Program-made: the position numbers and the translations under genes
NCBI GenBank assembly: GCA_963807225.1
Contig: CAWEAD010000008.1
Location: 1-64,000, forward strand
Source of the DNA: JAGVGT01 sp963807225
Lineage (GTDB): Bacteria; Desulfobacterota; Desulfobulbia; Desulfobulbales; JAGXFP01
Reading direction: 5' to 3'
Length of the DNA stretch: 64,000 bases
Notes under the pieces: model-generated
What the model was told of the DNA's origin: nothing
The model's input: only the letters and a program-made list of their open reading frames with translations
The model's database searches: none
Shown: in pieces, positions 1-9,274 of the stretch
Layout: the number at the start of each line of letters is the position of its first letter
Numbering within the stretch: position 1 is the first letter of the stretch

Positions 1-621
1 TGCGATATCCTGGTGGTCAATGACGGTTCCCGAGATGAGACCGCCCAGGCGGCCAGAGCCGCCGGGGCGCAGGTTGCTTCACACCCTTTCAACCTGGGTT
101 ACGGCGTGGCCATTCAGACCGGCTATAAATATGCCCTGGCCAAGGGGTACGATTTCGTTGTGCAAATGGATGGTGACGGTCAGCACGACCCTGCTTTCAT
201 CCCGCATCTCCTGGCGCCGGTTCTGGGCGGTGAAACCGATTTCTCCCTCGGTTCCCGCTTTCTTGGGATAGAGAGTTACGAACCCTCTTTGGCGCGGCGG
301 GTCGGAATGGCCTTCTTCCGCCGGCTCGTTTCGGTGCTCATCGGCACCCGCATTACCGATTCCACCTCGGGCTATCAAGCATTCAATCGGAAGGTCATCC
401 GTTTTTTCACCACGGAAGTCTTCCCTTGCGACTACCCCGACGCCGATATGCTTCTGACTCTGCACCGGGCCGGCTTACGCATCATGGAGGTGCCGGTCAG
501 GATGCAGGCCAGCGCCTCGGGAAAATCGATGCATTCCGGCTGGAAACCGTTCTACTACATGTTTAAAATGTTGCTCTCGATTTTTGTAACCCTGCTGAGA
601 AAAAAAGAGACCGCGAACTGA
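1..621 (+). CDS. Family 2 glycosyltransferase, DPM1/polyprenyl-phosphate-sugar synthase-like (5' truncated)
   Basis: The reading frame is open from base 1, so the gene starts before the window; the first visible residues read CDILVVNDGSRDET. That is the nucleotide-binding strand of GT-A family 2 enzymes. The metal-binding DxD-type motif is DGDGQHDP, about residue 60 of the visible part, and TSGYQAFNR follows as in dolichyl-phosphate mannosyltransferase-like proteins. No membrane-anchor domain follows; the protein ends shortly after a hydrophobic stretch (MLLSIFVTLL). By family it would transfer a hexose from a nucleotide sugar to a polyprenyl phosphate on the cytoplasmic face. The DUF2304 gene starts 12 bases later behind a strong AGGAGG. 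The specific sugar cannot be read from sequence. Confidence 0.9.
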   Translation, partial: CDILVVNDGSRDETAQAARAAGAQVASHPFNLGYGVAIQTGYKYALAKGYDFVVQMDGDGQHDPAFIPHLLAPVLGGETDFSLGSRFLGIESYEPSLARRVGMAFFRRLVSVLIGTRITDSTSGYQAFNRKVIRFFTTEVFPCDYPDADMLLTLHRAGLRIMEVPVRMQASASGKSMHSGWKPFYYMFKMLLSIFVTLLRKKETAN

Positions 622-633
622 TAGGAGGCTGCC

Positions 634-1047
634 ATGTCCGTGCATCAGCAGATATTTGCCTTGCTTGTCGCCCTGTCGGTTTTTGTGGTGATCATCGATA
701 TGGTGCGAAAACGGAGGCTGCGCGAAGAGTATTCGGTTCTCTGGCTGGCCACCAGTGTGCTGATGTTCGTCCTGGTTTTCCGCTACGAATGGCTGGTTGC
801 GCTGACGACCCTGATCGGGGCCGGTCTCCCGACCACCACCCTGTTCCTTTTTTCCATAATCTTCCTGATGCTCCTTTCCGTGCAGTTTTGCATCAAGATC
901 TCCCGGATGGCCGATCAGCTGAAGAATCTCAGCCAGGAAAATGCCCTGATGAAGCTGGAAATCGAAAATCTTGCCCTTAACGCATCGGTTATGCATAGTG
1001 AGAGGCCGGCAACCGGCAGCGGTCCGGAGCCGGGAGAAAATCCGTAA
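634..1047 (+). CDS. DUF2304 family small membrane protein
   Basis: A 137-residue protein preceded by TAGGAGGCTGCC, a strong ribosome-binding site. It shows an N-terminal membrane helix (about 5-23), the charged loop VRKRRLREEYSVLW typical of DUF2304, two further hydrophobic helices (about 35-50 and 62-88) and a C-terminal coiled-coil-like stretch (about 93-115). DUF2304 genes commonly sit directly after DPM1-like glycosyltransferases in cell-envelope clusters, as here, so a helper role for lipid-linked sugar synthesis is inferred. No catalytic residues are visible. Confidence 0.85.
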   Translation: MSVHQQIFALLVALSVFVVIIDMVRKRRLREEYSVLWLATSVLMFVLVFRYEWLVALTTLIGAGLPTTTLFLFSIIFLMLLSVQFCIKISRMADQLKNLSQENALMKLEIENLALNASVMHSERPATGSGPEPGENP

Positions 1048-1129
1048 AACGCTCTCAAGACTTCCTTGATACACATACCCTCCCGGGTGGAGGTGGAAGT
1101 TCTGAAAAGTTTAAGTATTTCGGTGGGAA

Positions 1130-3892
1130 ATGAAAAAAATACTTTTCGGTTTTATAGCTCTCATCTGCCTCCTCCTGGCCTTGTTATTATGCAAAGATAA
1201 AAGGAGACGCCTGCCCCTGTCCTCACCACCAGTCAGCAAACGCAGACCCATACCGTCAGGCAGCACACTTTGACTTATACCTCCGGGGAGAATGGCGCCA
1301 TCGAAGGCGTCAGCCCGCAGATCGTGAACCAAGGCGGCGACGGCGGTCCGGTTACCGCCGTGCCGTCGGAACATTACCATTTCGTGGGCTGGAGCGACGG
1401 GGTGACCACTGCCAGTCGTACCGACCGCCAGGTGACGGCCGATCTGGCGGTGACGGCCAACTTCGCCATCGATCAGCTCTCTCTTGATTTACGACGCCGA
1501 GGAGGGCGGAGCCATCGCCGGCGCCGGCTCCCAAAAGGTTGATTATGGGGGAAGCGGGACCAATGGTTAAGGCGGTGCCCGCTAGCGGCTATCATTTCCT
1601 GGGTTGGAGCGACGGAGTGAATACCGCCGACCGCACCGACTCCAAGGTGACGGCCGATCTGGCGGTGACCGCCAATTTCGCCGTCAATCAATACACCCTG
1701 ACTTACACCGCGGATGAGCACGGCACCATCGACGGCGTCAGCCCGCAGACCGTGACTCACGGCGGCGACGGCAGCCCGGTAACGGCTGTTCCTGCCGAGC
1801 ATTACCATTTTACGGGCTGGAGCGACGGAGTGAGCAGCGCCGAGCCGCAGCCGATCGCAAGGTAGCCTCCGATCTGGCGGTGACGGCCAACTTCGCCATC
1901 GATCAGTATACACCTCACATACACCGCAGCCGAGCATGGTTCTATTGCCGGCGTCAATCCGCAGACGGTGACTCACGGGAGTGACGGCAGCGTCGTAACC
2001 GCGGTGCCTGCCGCCGGCTATCATTTCGTGCGCTGGAGCGACGGGTGTGAACACCCCCGACCGCACCGACTCCAAGGTGACGGCCGATCTGGCGGTGACG
2101 GCCGAATTTGCCATCAATCAGTATACCCTGATCTATGACGCGGGGGAGAACGGCACAATCAGCGGCGCCGATTCCCAGACCGTCGACTATGGCGGTGACG
2201 CCAGCGCAGTGACGGCAGTCGCGAAAAAGGGTTATCATTTCGTAGCCTGGAGCGACGGAATAACCACCGCCCAACGCATCGATTCGAAGGTTATGGGCAG
2301 ATATGAAGGTCAGCGCCGTCTTTGCGGTCGATACCTATACCGTTGGCGGCAGCGTGTCGGGGTTGGCCGAAGGGCACCCAGGTGGTGTTGCAGGAACAAT
2401 GGTGGAGACGACCTGGAGATTGCCGCCAACGGCGCATTTCAAATTCGCCGGCGAGTTGCTTGCTGCCAGCACTTACAAGGTGACGGTACTGACCCAGCCG
2501 ACCGGGCCCAATCAGATCTGCACGGTGATCAGCGGCGCCGGGGCTGATCTCCTATGGTGACGTTACGGATGTCGCGGTGACCTGTGTACCCGTCACTCTA
2601 CAAGATCGGCGGTACGGTTTCCGGCCTGTCTCCGGTGATCAGGTGGTGTTGCGAAACAATGGCGGCGACGATCTGGTGGTCGGCGCCAATGGGACCTTTG
2701 CCTTCGCCAATCCGCTGGATGACGGCAGCGCCTATGAGGTTACGATTCAAGAGGCAACCCAAACGGCAGAACTGGATCTGTGAGGCAGAAAAGGCAGCCG
2801 GGGTCTTGAAGGGCGGGGACGTGACCGATGTCGTAATCGATTGTTTCCCGAAGGTGGTTCTGCAGACCACGGCCGGGAACAGAAAAATCAAGCTGAACTG
2901 GAACAGCCAGGATTTCAGCAAGGTGACCTTCGATCTTTGCCTCGCGCAGGAGGAGATTCCCAACGGCGGTTTCGAAACCTGCAAGATCCTTAAGGGAGGC
3001 GAGTTCAAAACAAATGTAACCGGCCCTCTTATCTTATCGCGATTGGCACCCGACATCCCCTACAGGTTTCAGCTGGAGGCCCGTTATCCAGATGGTCGGC
3101 AAACACTTTCCGAAGTGGTTGTCGGCATGCCCTTCGGCGGACTTAACGACAGTGGCATCGATTGGTGTACCGACGACAACATCGACCAGGACAGGGACCA
3201 GGTTGAAAAAGAGCCAGCGATGCAAGAAGCTCGCGGCTACCTATCCCGGCCAGGATGCCGTATATGGCCGGGATGCGGCGGCCCGAGTCCGCAAATTGGC
3301 TAAAATCGGTATCGGCTCGGCCGGCTTCGATTTTACCAAGATGTGTCGGAGCGGGCAGGTGGCCGGTGAGGGGAAGTGTCCGCCGAATCCCATTCCGGGC
3401 AACGGTTTCGACAACTGGGCTTGTACCCGTGACAATGTGACCGGCCTGCTCTGGGAGGTTAAAATGGGAAGCGGCTTGCGCAATCAGGAAAATACCTACA
3501 CCTGGTTCAACCCGGATGCATCCGTCAACGGTGGTGAAGAAGGCCTGAAGAATGGCGGCAGTTGCGAGGGCAGTGACTGTGACACCCAGTCTTACGTCGA
3601 AGCGATCAATGCTTTGGGGCTTTGCGGTGTCAGCGATTGGCGGTTGCCGACCAAACGGGAATTACTCTCGATTGTTGACAACGGCAGTTTGAATCCGGCA
3701 ATCGATACCCGATTTTTCCCGAATACCTTGTCCTCGCATTACTGGTCTTCCTTGCCGTCCGCCGACCAGAACAATTCGGCCTGGCAGGTGTATTTTCGTT
3801 TCGGCGAGGCCTCTCCCGAAGAGAAGAGCCAAAGGAACCCCATTCGACTCGTAAACGGGCGGACCGTGACTTTCGGCCTTGATAATCCGTAG
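1130..3892 (+). pseudogene. Exported InlB-B-repeat / DUF1566 (Lcl C-terminal) surface protein, multiply frameshifted
   Basis: The ATG at 1130 begins a signal-peptide-like sequence (MKKILFGFIALICLLLALL). Translation then needs several frame changes: near 1190, 1480-1540, 1850-1920, 2045, 2300-2380, 2560-2780 and 3200. Pieced together the protein has about five InlB-type B repeats (WSDG and TADLAVTANFA signatures), two shorter glycine-rich repeats (about 2340-2760), a fibronectin-III-like segment (about 2860-3130) and a C-terminal DUF1566 domain (GLLWEVK, DWRLPTKREL, YWSSLPS). Such proteins are exported or surface-exposed; the function is unknown. The pieces are still close to consensus, so the breaks are either recent or errors made in assembling near-identical repeats. 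Confidence 0.75.
1270..2335 (+). repeat. Five tandem InlB-type B-repeat units (~210 bp)
   Basis: About five direct repeats of roughly 210 bases encode units of the form YTLTYTA-E-GTI-GVSPQTV-GGDG-VTAVPA-YHF-GWSDG-TADLAVTANFAI. The DNA of the unit ends is nearly identical: gacggccgatctggcggtga recurs at about 1436, 1651 and 2079, with a variant near 1870. This indicates recent amplification or homogenisation and makes the stretch prone to slippage and mis-assembly. Confidence 0.85.
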
Positions 3893-3907
3893 AATATGGG
3901 AATTGAT

Positions 3908-4440
3908 ATGATTCGCAAGACGATAGTTTCCGTCCTCGTCCTGATCTTTACCGGCGGTCTTTTTCCGCTTTCCGCCTGGGCGGCACAGACCTGTAAGGAG
4001 ACAATCAAAGCCACCACTGCGGATGACAAATTTAGCCTTCAATGGCGATGGCACCGTCACCGATAACACTACCGGCCTGATGTGGATGCGCTGCAGCCTG
4101 GGGCAAGTGTGGGACGGAAAAACCTGTGGCGGAAAGGCGGCAACTTTTACCTGGGCGGATGCTCTGAAAGCGGCAGCCGGCCATGAATTCGCCGGCTATA
4201 CCGACTGGCGTCTGCCAAACAAAAATGAGTTGGAATCGATTGTGGAAGGCCGCTGTTTTACGCCGACCATCAATAGTTCTGTTTTTCCCGCCACGCCATC
4301 GACCTACTTCTGGTCGTCATCCCCCTATGCCGGTCTTGGCGAACGGCGCCTGGAGCATCGATTTCGGCTACGGAACAGTCAATGCCACCTTCAAGACCGG
4401 CACTCTCCATATCCGTTTGGTGCGGGACGGTAAGTTATGA
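3908..4440 (+). pseudogene. Exported DUF1566 protein, frameshifted
   Basis: The ATG at 3908 opens a clear signal peptide (hydrophobic core, then AWA-AQTC). The frame breaks near 4030, where the conserved NGDGTVTDNTTGLMWMRC begins in another frame, and again near 4330, after which ANGAWSIDFGYGTVNATF continues to the stop at 4440. DUF1566 (Lcl C-terminal) hallmarks are visible: GLMWMRC, TFTWADAL, DWRLPNKNELESIV and YFWSSSPYA. It lies 15 bases after the larger DUF1566 protein and resembles its C-terminus, suggesting a duplicated partner. Function unknown; a secreted or surface location is inferred from the leader. Confidence 0.75.
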
Positions 4441-4540
4441 TTGGAACGAGGGAGGATCTTTGGCGGCTGAAGAAATTCCACCGGCTGTCGGTTCTCGATG
4501 GATTTGCTCGTTCAAATCAGGTGATCAAAGGATTAGAGCA

Positions 4541-6588
4541 ATGAGTTGGCAGACATTCTTTTTTCCTGAAAAATCGGACAACTCTCCTGATCTTCTTCAG
4601 TGTCTTGGCCGTTTACGGCATTTCCGCTTACCAGAGGCAGGCCGGTTATTCGGTATTGGATGGAAAACCGCCAGGATTATGTGGTGGACCAAGTGACGGC
4701 GATGTCGACCATGGATGCCTACCACTGGTTGAAGATGGCCAGGGATATGGATGAAGGAAGGATGGGGAAGGGACAGATCGATCCCCTGAAAGGCTACCCG
4801 GACGGGATGTAATATACCGACAGCCCAAGTCTGCTGGCCAAATTCATCAGTCTCGGCAGGAATTTCACCGGTGGAGATTACTATCGTGCAGCAATGCTGC
4901 TCGTTCCTCTCCTGGCAGGGCTTTTCGTCTTTCCCCTCTTTGTTTATTTCCGCCAACTCGGCTTCGGTGCCTCGGCGGTGCTGGGAGGGTTGATCGGATC
5001 CTTCAGCCATGCCTATTACGACCGAACCATAACGGGACGGCTGGATACCGATCTGCTCAATACCTTCTTCCCTCTGGCTGGTTTCATGTTTCATCCTGCT
5101 GATGAACAGGGAGAGAACCATTCGCGCCAATATCGGTCTTGCAGTCGGCGCCGGGTCTCTGCATGTACCTGTTCAACTGGTGGTACCAGCAACCAGGTTT
5201 TATCCTGGCATACCTTGTTGTCATGGTCGCGTATCTGATCTTGGGAAGAGTCCGTTGGCGGCAGTATCGCAACTGATGGTGCCGGTGTTTCTTCTGGCAT
5301 CAGGTCCCGCTTTATGTGATGACAAAGTGTCGATTCGCTGTGGATGTTCTGGTTGGGTTATTTTGCTCCCCCCCAGACGGGACAAATTGCTCTGGCCGGA
5401 TGCCATGTCTTTTATTACCGAAGCCCAACACCAAGGCGTCCTGGCAACGCTCAAACTGACGTATGGTTTATTGCCGGTGGCTTTTGCCGGCTTGGCCGGG
5501 CTGGTTTATCTTAGGTATTCGCCGGTGGAGGCAGATGATCCCGATTGCCCCGCTGCTCGTTCTGGGGGTCTGGTCCCTGGTGGGGCAGAAAAGGTTTGCC
5601 ATGTATCTGGCGCCATTCATCGGCATCGGAGTTGGAGTGCTGATCGAGTTGCTGGTCAAGTATGTCGGCAAAAAGATCAAGCTGCACCAGCATGCTCGTT
5701 CCTCTTGTTTCCATTTCGCTGATGTTTGCCCTGTTTTTCTCGACTACCGACCTATACCGGTTTCGATGGAAATATCCAGCCAAGCATCCCTGCTTCGATG
5801 ACCAGGGCGTTTTTGGATATCAAGCGCATTGTACCGAAGCCACTCGGCGATGTTTACTCCACTCTGGGATTATGGTTATCCATTGATGGAAATCGGAGAT
5901 TTTGCCACCTACCAAGATGGCTCTCTGCATGGTGGCATTCGAACCACTCTGATCTCAAAGGCGGTGACATCCACGCAAGCAAAATGAGATGGTGTCGATG
6001 CTCGCCTATCTGGAGGACTATGGTTTCGAACATCTCAGCAAGCAGATCGAAGACAATAATTTGTCCGGCGACATGATGACGAAATTGGTATTTCGACTAT
6101 CCGGGGAATTTCCGAGGGAAAAATGTTTATGTGCTCTATTTGGAAACCATGATCGATAAATTCGGTTCAATTTCCAAGTATGGCACATGGGATTTCTCCA
6201 CGGGAAAAAGCGATCCCATGCGCTACCATAGTTTGACTTGTTTTTCACTATTCAACGATATCCTTACCTGCAGAAATGCCAAAGTTGACTTGAATCGTGG
6301 TCGTCATAATCGGCAACAAATCCCGGGAAGTCCCACTGAAGGCTGTCATGTTCGTCAATAACGGTTACGTGGTTGACGGAAAAGACTACGGATCGGACCA
6401 GGGATATTATCTGCAAATCCTTGAGAAGGACAATAAAGTTATCATGGTTCAGGTCGTTGGACGAACGCCTGTTTCGGACCAATTTTAATCAGCAGTATAT
6501 GCTCGGCAATTATGACCGTCGTTATTTCGATGAGGTTTACAATAATTTCCCGGTGGCCAGGGTGCTGAAAGTCAAGAGCGGCGGATGA
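4541..6588 (+). pseudogene. STT3/PglB-type oligosaccharyltransferase, heavily frameshifted
   Basis: No single frame is long, but successive pieces spell an STT3 protein. First comes an N-terminal membrane helix (frame change near 4580), then TMDAYHWLKMARDMDEG (about 4700-4755), GGDYYRAAMLLVPLLAG (about 4870) and GRLDTDLLNTFFPL (about 5038). RFAMYLAPFIGIG lies near 5595. The catalytic-domain signature LWDYGYPL followed by GDFATYQDGSLHGG lies about 5862-5930, and the C-terminus VARVLKVKSGG ends at 6588. WDYG corresponds to the WWDYG acceptor-binding motif. By family it moves a lipid-linked glycan onto protein asparagines at the outer face of the membrane. At least eight indels and one internal in-frame stop (4810) mean it cannot be translated as written. 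Confidence 0.8.
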
Positions 6589-6592
6589 AGGG

Positions 6593-8329
6593 TTAATTTA
6601 GTTTAGTCTTATTAATTGCTAAAATCGCATACTGAGGATTATTCTTCTCACCAAATATTTTTATTGGATAAACTAAACTATCAAAATCCGGTGACCATAA
6701 ATTACTATACTTGACCTGGAGCAAATCGTATTTGGGGACATCGGTTTTTGCCGGATCCAATCTCTTATTGACCCAATCAAATGGGATATTGTACTTGTGA
6801 AGTATTGCACTGTTTTTCGGAAAAACTAAGAAAGGATCCCACGTCAAAGTTCTCATCCAGCTGTAATCGTAGTAAACATATGAAACATTGTATTGTTTCA
6901 GTAGTCTTTTTGTCTCATTAATGTCGTTGCCGTATAGCATAATTGCAACATCAACCTTCCTTTGGTCCATGTCTACAAATTGTGAGGTGTGTGTCCCTCT
7001 ATTTACTACAACTTTTCTCCCTGTAAGGTAGTGAATCGCGCCCGATAGTTCATTCGTGGACAAAAACACGGCGTTTTTATCGGTATTTCCCCTCACCCAA
7101 TCAGCCATTGAATACATTACTGGATTTTCCGTTCTGCCAACCTTTGTCCAACGACCGTTGTACACTTCCATTTCTGATTGTGCCGTTACTGAAGAAAAAA
7201 TTACGATTATTATCGCAATAAATGTTGTTTTATATCTAGTAGGCTTAATTAAATCGAATATTTTTGCGATCCCTATGAGAATTAAGCATAGTTGTAATAG
7301 TTTTTGAGTATAAACAATTAACTGCCAGTATATCATGATGTTGATGCCAAGAGGAATGGTGATGAAATAATAAAACCCCCCAATGATTGTTGATATCATC
7401 AATATAAGCACCACCCTGTATTCTAATATGTGTCTGTTTTTGATAACAGAGTATAAGCCAATTATGGATGTTGCCGATATTGCAAACCATAAAAAAGATG
7501 TATAGTTAAAAAACGTATCTCTTAAGAAGTACACAAAACTCATTGCAGTAGGTATAGGTGAGCTATATACAGGCTGATTGTTTAGAGCTTTAAGTTTGTA
7601 GTGAAACAGTAACGGACCTATGTAAGCCATGGAAGTTGCCGCAGCAATAACTGCGCTTTTCCAGTAGTTGTTTAGTATCTCCCCTGCCTTGACACACACA
7701 TTGTGTATGGATTTTTTTGCTTTAAACGCCAATAGTAATTCTCCTGCAAAATAAGCAAACAAGAATAGTATTGAACTTGCAAATGCCATCAAATGTGTTA
7801 AGCCAATAGCACCTAATAATAGGCCTAAATATATTTTATTGTTTAGTGATTTGTTTTGTTCTGTTTTTATGAATGTTAACAAAAACAAAGGCATTAGAAA
7901 TGCAACTGCAAAAGGTCTGCTGTGAATCTCGTTGTAACTTGTTAAGGCTCCGATCCAGATAAAAGTAAACAAAAGTGCAAAATAATTGTTTTTCAGTAAT
8001 CTCTTGCCAAGATAATATGAAGTAATTGAGCTTAAAATTAAAACTACCAGCGGGAAATAGAGAAACGTTTTAAGGATATCTGTCCCCAATAACTTTGCAG
8101 AGTATGCGACTAAAGAATGATATAGCCATCCATAATGACTGTATTCGCCAAGTATCTGAGGATCGGTCCAAGGCGCATTCCCATTATAGATATGTAAAAC
8201 ATGACCCAAATGGAAATAATAATCACCACCATATAATGGGCTTGGGACCTGATGAAAACCCATAATTGTGATTAAATAGAATATAAAAATTGGTATTGTA
8301 ACTAATGTAAGAAGCATCAATCCTTTCAT
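6593..8329 (-). CDS. Polytopic GT-C-fold membrane glycosyltransferase-like protein (AT-rich)
   Basis: About 578 residues with many hydrophobic helices; the loop GGDYYFHLGHVLHIYNG follows the first helix, as in GT-C enzymes where an acidic residue in the first periplasmic loop is catalytic. The C-terminal ~150 residues are soluble. I place the start at 8329 (GGAAAAAG upstream). The frame remains open to an ATG at 8413, but those 28 codons lie inside a palindromic repeat and look adventitious. The gene is visibly richer in A+T than its neighbours, with ATA and AAT codons frequent, suggesting acquisition by transfer. It ends 4 bases from the convergent STT3 remnant. Substrate unknown; a sugar transferase using lipid-linked donors is inferred. 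Confidence 0.75.
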   Translation of the reverse strand: MKGLMLLTLVTIPIFIFYLITIMGFHQVPSPLYGGDYYFHLGHVLHIYNGNAPWTDPQILGEYSHYGWLYHSLVAYSAKLLGTDILKTFLYFPLVVLILSSITSYYLGKRLLKNNYFALLFTFIWIGALTSYNEIHSRPFAVAFLMPLFLLTFIKTEQNKSLNNKIYLGLLLGAIGLTHLMAFASSILFLFAYFAGELLLAFKAKKSIHNVCVKAGEILNNYWKSAVIAAATSMAYIGPLLFHYKLKALNNQPVYSSPIPTAMSFVYFLRDTFFNYTSFLWFAISATSIIGLYSVIKNRHILEYRVVLILMISTIIGGFYYFITIPLGINIMIYWQLIVYTQKLLQLCLILIGIAKIFDLIKPTRYKTTFIAIIIVIFSSVTAQSEMEVYNGRWTKVGRTENPVMYSMADWVRGNTDKNAVFLSTNELSGAIHYLTGRKVVVNRGTHTSQFVDMDQRKVDVAIMLYGNDINETKRLLKQYNVSYVYYDYSWMRTLTWDPFLVFPKNSAILHKYNIPFDWVNKRLDPAKTDVPKYDLLQVKYSNLWSPDFDSLVYPIKIFGEKNNPQYAILAINKTKLN

Positions 8330-8344
8330 TCTTTTTCCATATCC

Positions 8345-8437
8345 GTTAATAAGCAGTCCGTTGAAAAACTCGGATTTTCGTCGCTGAAGCGCTCCTCGCA
8401 ATGAAGAGGGCATGGTTTTTCAACGGGCGGCTAATCA
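8345..8437. repeat. Palindromic MITE/REP-like element
   Basis: CCGTTGAAAAAC (8358-8369) is mirrored by GTTTTTCAACGG (8415-8426), and the flanks extend the match imperfectly (TTAATAAGCAGT against the complement of CGGCTAATCA). The 45-base interior carries a REP-like core read as TTCGTCGCTGAAGCGCTCCTC and GCAATGAA. The arm sequence recurs in the palindrome at 27239-27279. No transposase is present. The element contributes an apparent N-terminal extension to the gene on its left. Confidence 0.7.
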
Positions 8438-8517
8438 TTTGTAAATTTTGTGGGCTGCCTTGACCGAGGCGCTGTGCTGTGGAGCCCAGAGCGAAAAATA
8501 TCTTCGGTCGCCTCCTC

Positions 8518-9273
8518 TCAAATCTCCAATTTATTAAATATCGTCTTCGGCAGATGCCGAATTATCATCATGATAATAGCCCATTTAGCAGGTGTATAAA
8601 TTGCCGGCTTCCCCTGCTCGATACCTTTGAGGATAAGTCTCGCAACGTCTTCCACCCTGGCGAGACTATTTCCTTGCAGCTTTAGTTGAGCGGTCATGGG
8701 GGTATCCGTCGGTCCCGGTTTGATCAGAACTACCTTGACGCCGGTGCCAGCCAGGCGGTGCTGCAGACCCTGTGCATATCTAGCCACCAGTCCTTTGGCC
8801 GCGCCATAGACATAGTTTGACTTGCGCCCTCTGTCTCCAGCTACGGAACCGATAATCGCCAGAGTACCATGGCCGACAATAAGCATATGTCCGACAAAGG
8901 CCTCGGCAAAGAGTACCGGGGAGATGCCGTTCACGGTTAGGGCTTCGTGGCAGGCGGTCAGATCCTGCTGGCAGGTTGATTGTTCGGGCAGAGAACCATG
9001 GGCGATCAGGACGATCTGGACCGCTCCTTCCGAGGCAATCTCGGAGACCAGTCGGCCGATGGCCGACGGATCGATGAAGTTTGCGGCGAGTACCCGAATG
9101 AGAGACTTTGGGCCGCGGACGCGCAGGTCGGCGGCAACCCGTTCGGTTTTGTCCGGATCGCGGCCGACCAGAGTCAGATCGACTGCGCCGTCCTGGACCC
9201 ATAAACGGGCGCAATTTTCGGCAATGGCCGAGGTCGCGCCTACGATGACGATTCTTTTTCGATTAGTTGACAC
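8518..9273 (-). CDS. dprE2: SDR oxidoreductase, DprE2-like (decaprenylphosphoryl-2-keto-erythro-pentose reductase)
   Basis: 251 residues, GTG start one base after the stop of the DprE1-like gene, so translation is probably coupled. Short-chain dehydrogenase features: the nucleotide-binding IVIVGATSAIAENCA (about 8-22), AHGS in place of NNAG (about 91), catalytic Ser in IIGSVAG, and Tyr-x3-Lys in YVYGAAKG (about 155-160). The ATSAIA start and the overall pattern match the DprE2 branch, which reduces the 2-keto intermediate made by DprE1 to give polyprenyl-phosphoryl-D-arabinose. The cytoplasmic-membrane-face role is taken from the mycobacterial family; the position beside DprE1 and UbiA homologues supports it strongly. 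Confidence 0.85.
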   Translation of the reverse strand: MSTNRKRIVIVGATSAIAENCARLWVQDGAVDLTLVGRDPDKTERVAADLRVRGPKSLIRVLAANFIDPSAIGRLVSEIASEGAVQIVLIAHGSLPEQSTCQQDLTACHEALTVNGISPVLFAEAFVGHMLIVGHGTLAIIGSVAGDRGRKSNYVYGAAKGLVARYAQGLQHRLAGTGVKVVLIKPGPTDTPMTAQLKLQGNSLARVEDVARLILKGIEQGKPAIYTPAKWAIIMMIIRHLPKTIFNKLEI

Positions 9274-9274
9274 T

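Noticed and set aside
8330..8413. The 28-codon N-terminal extension of the AT-rich membrane protein
   Set aside because: It lies inside a palindromic repeat, is unlike a membrane-protein leader, and a better start with GGAAAAAG exists at 8329.
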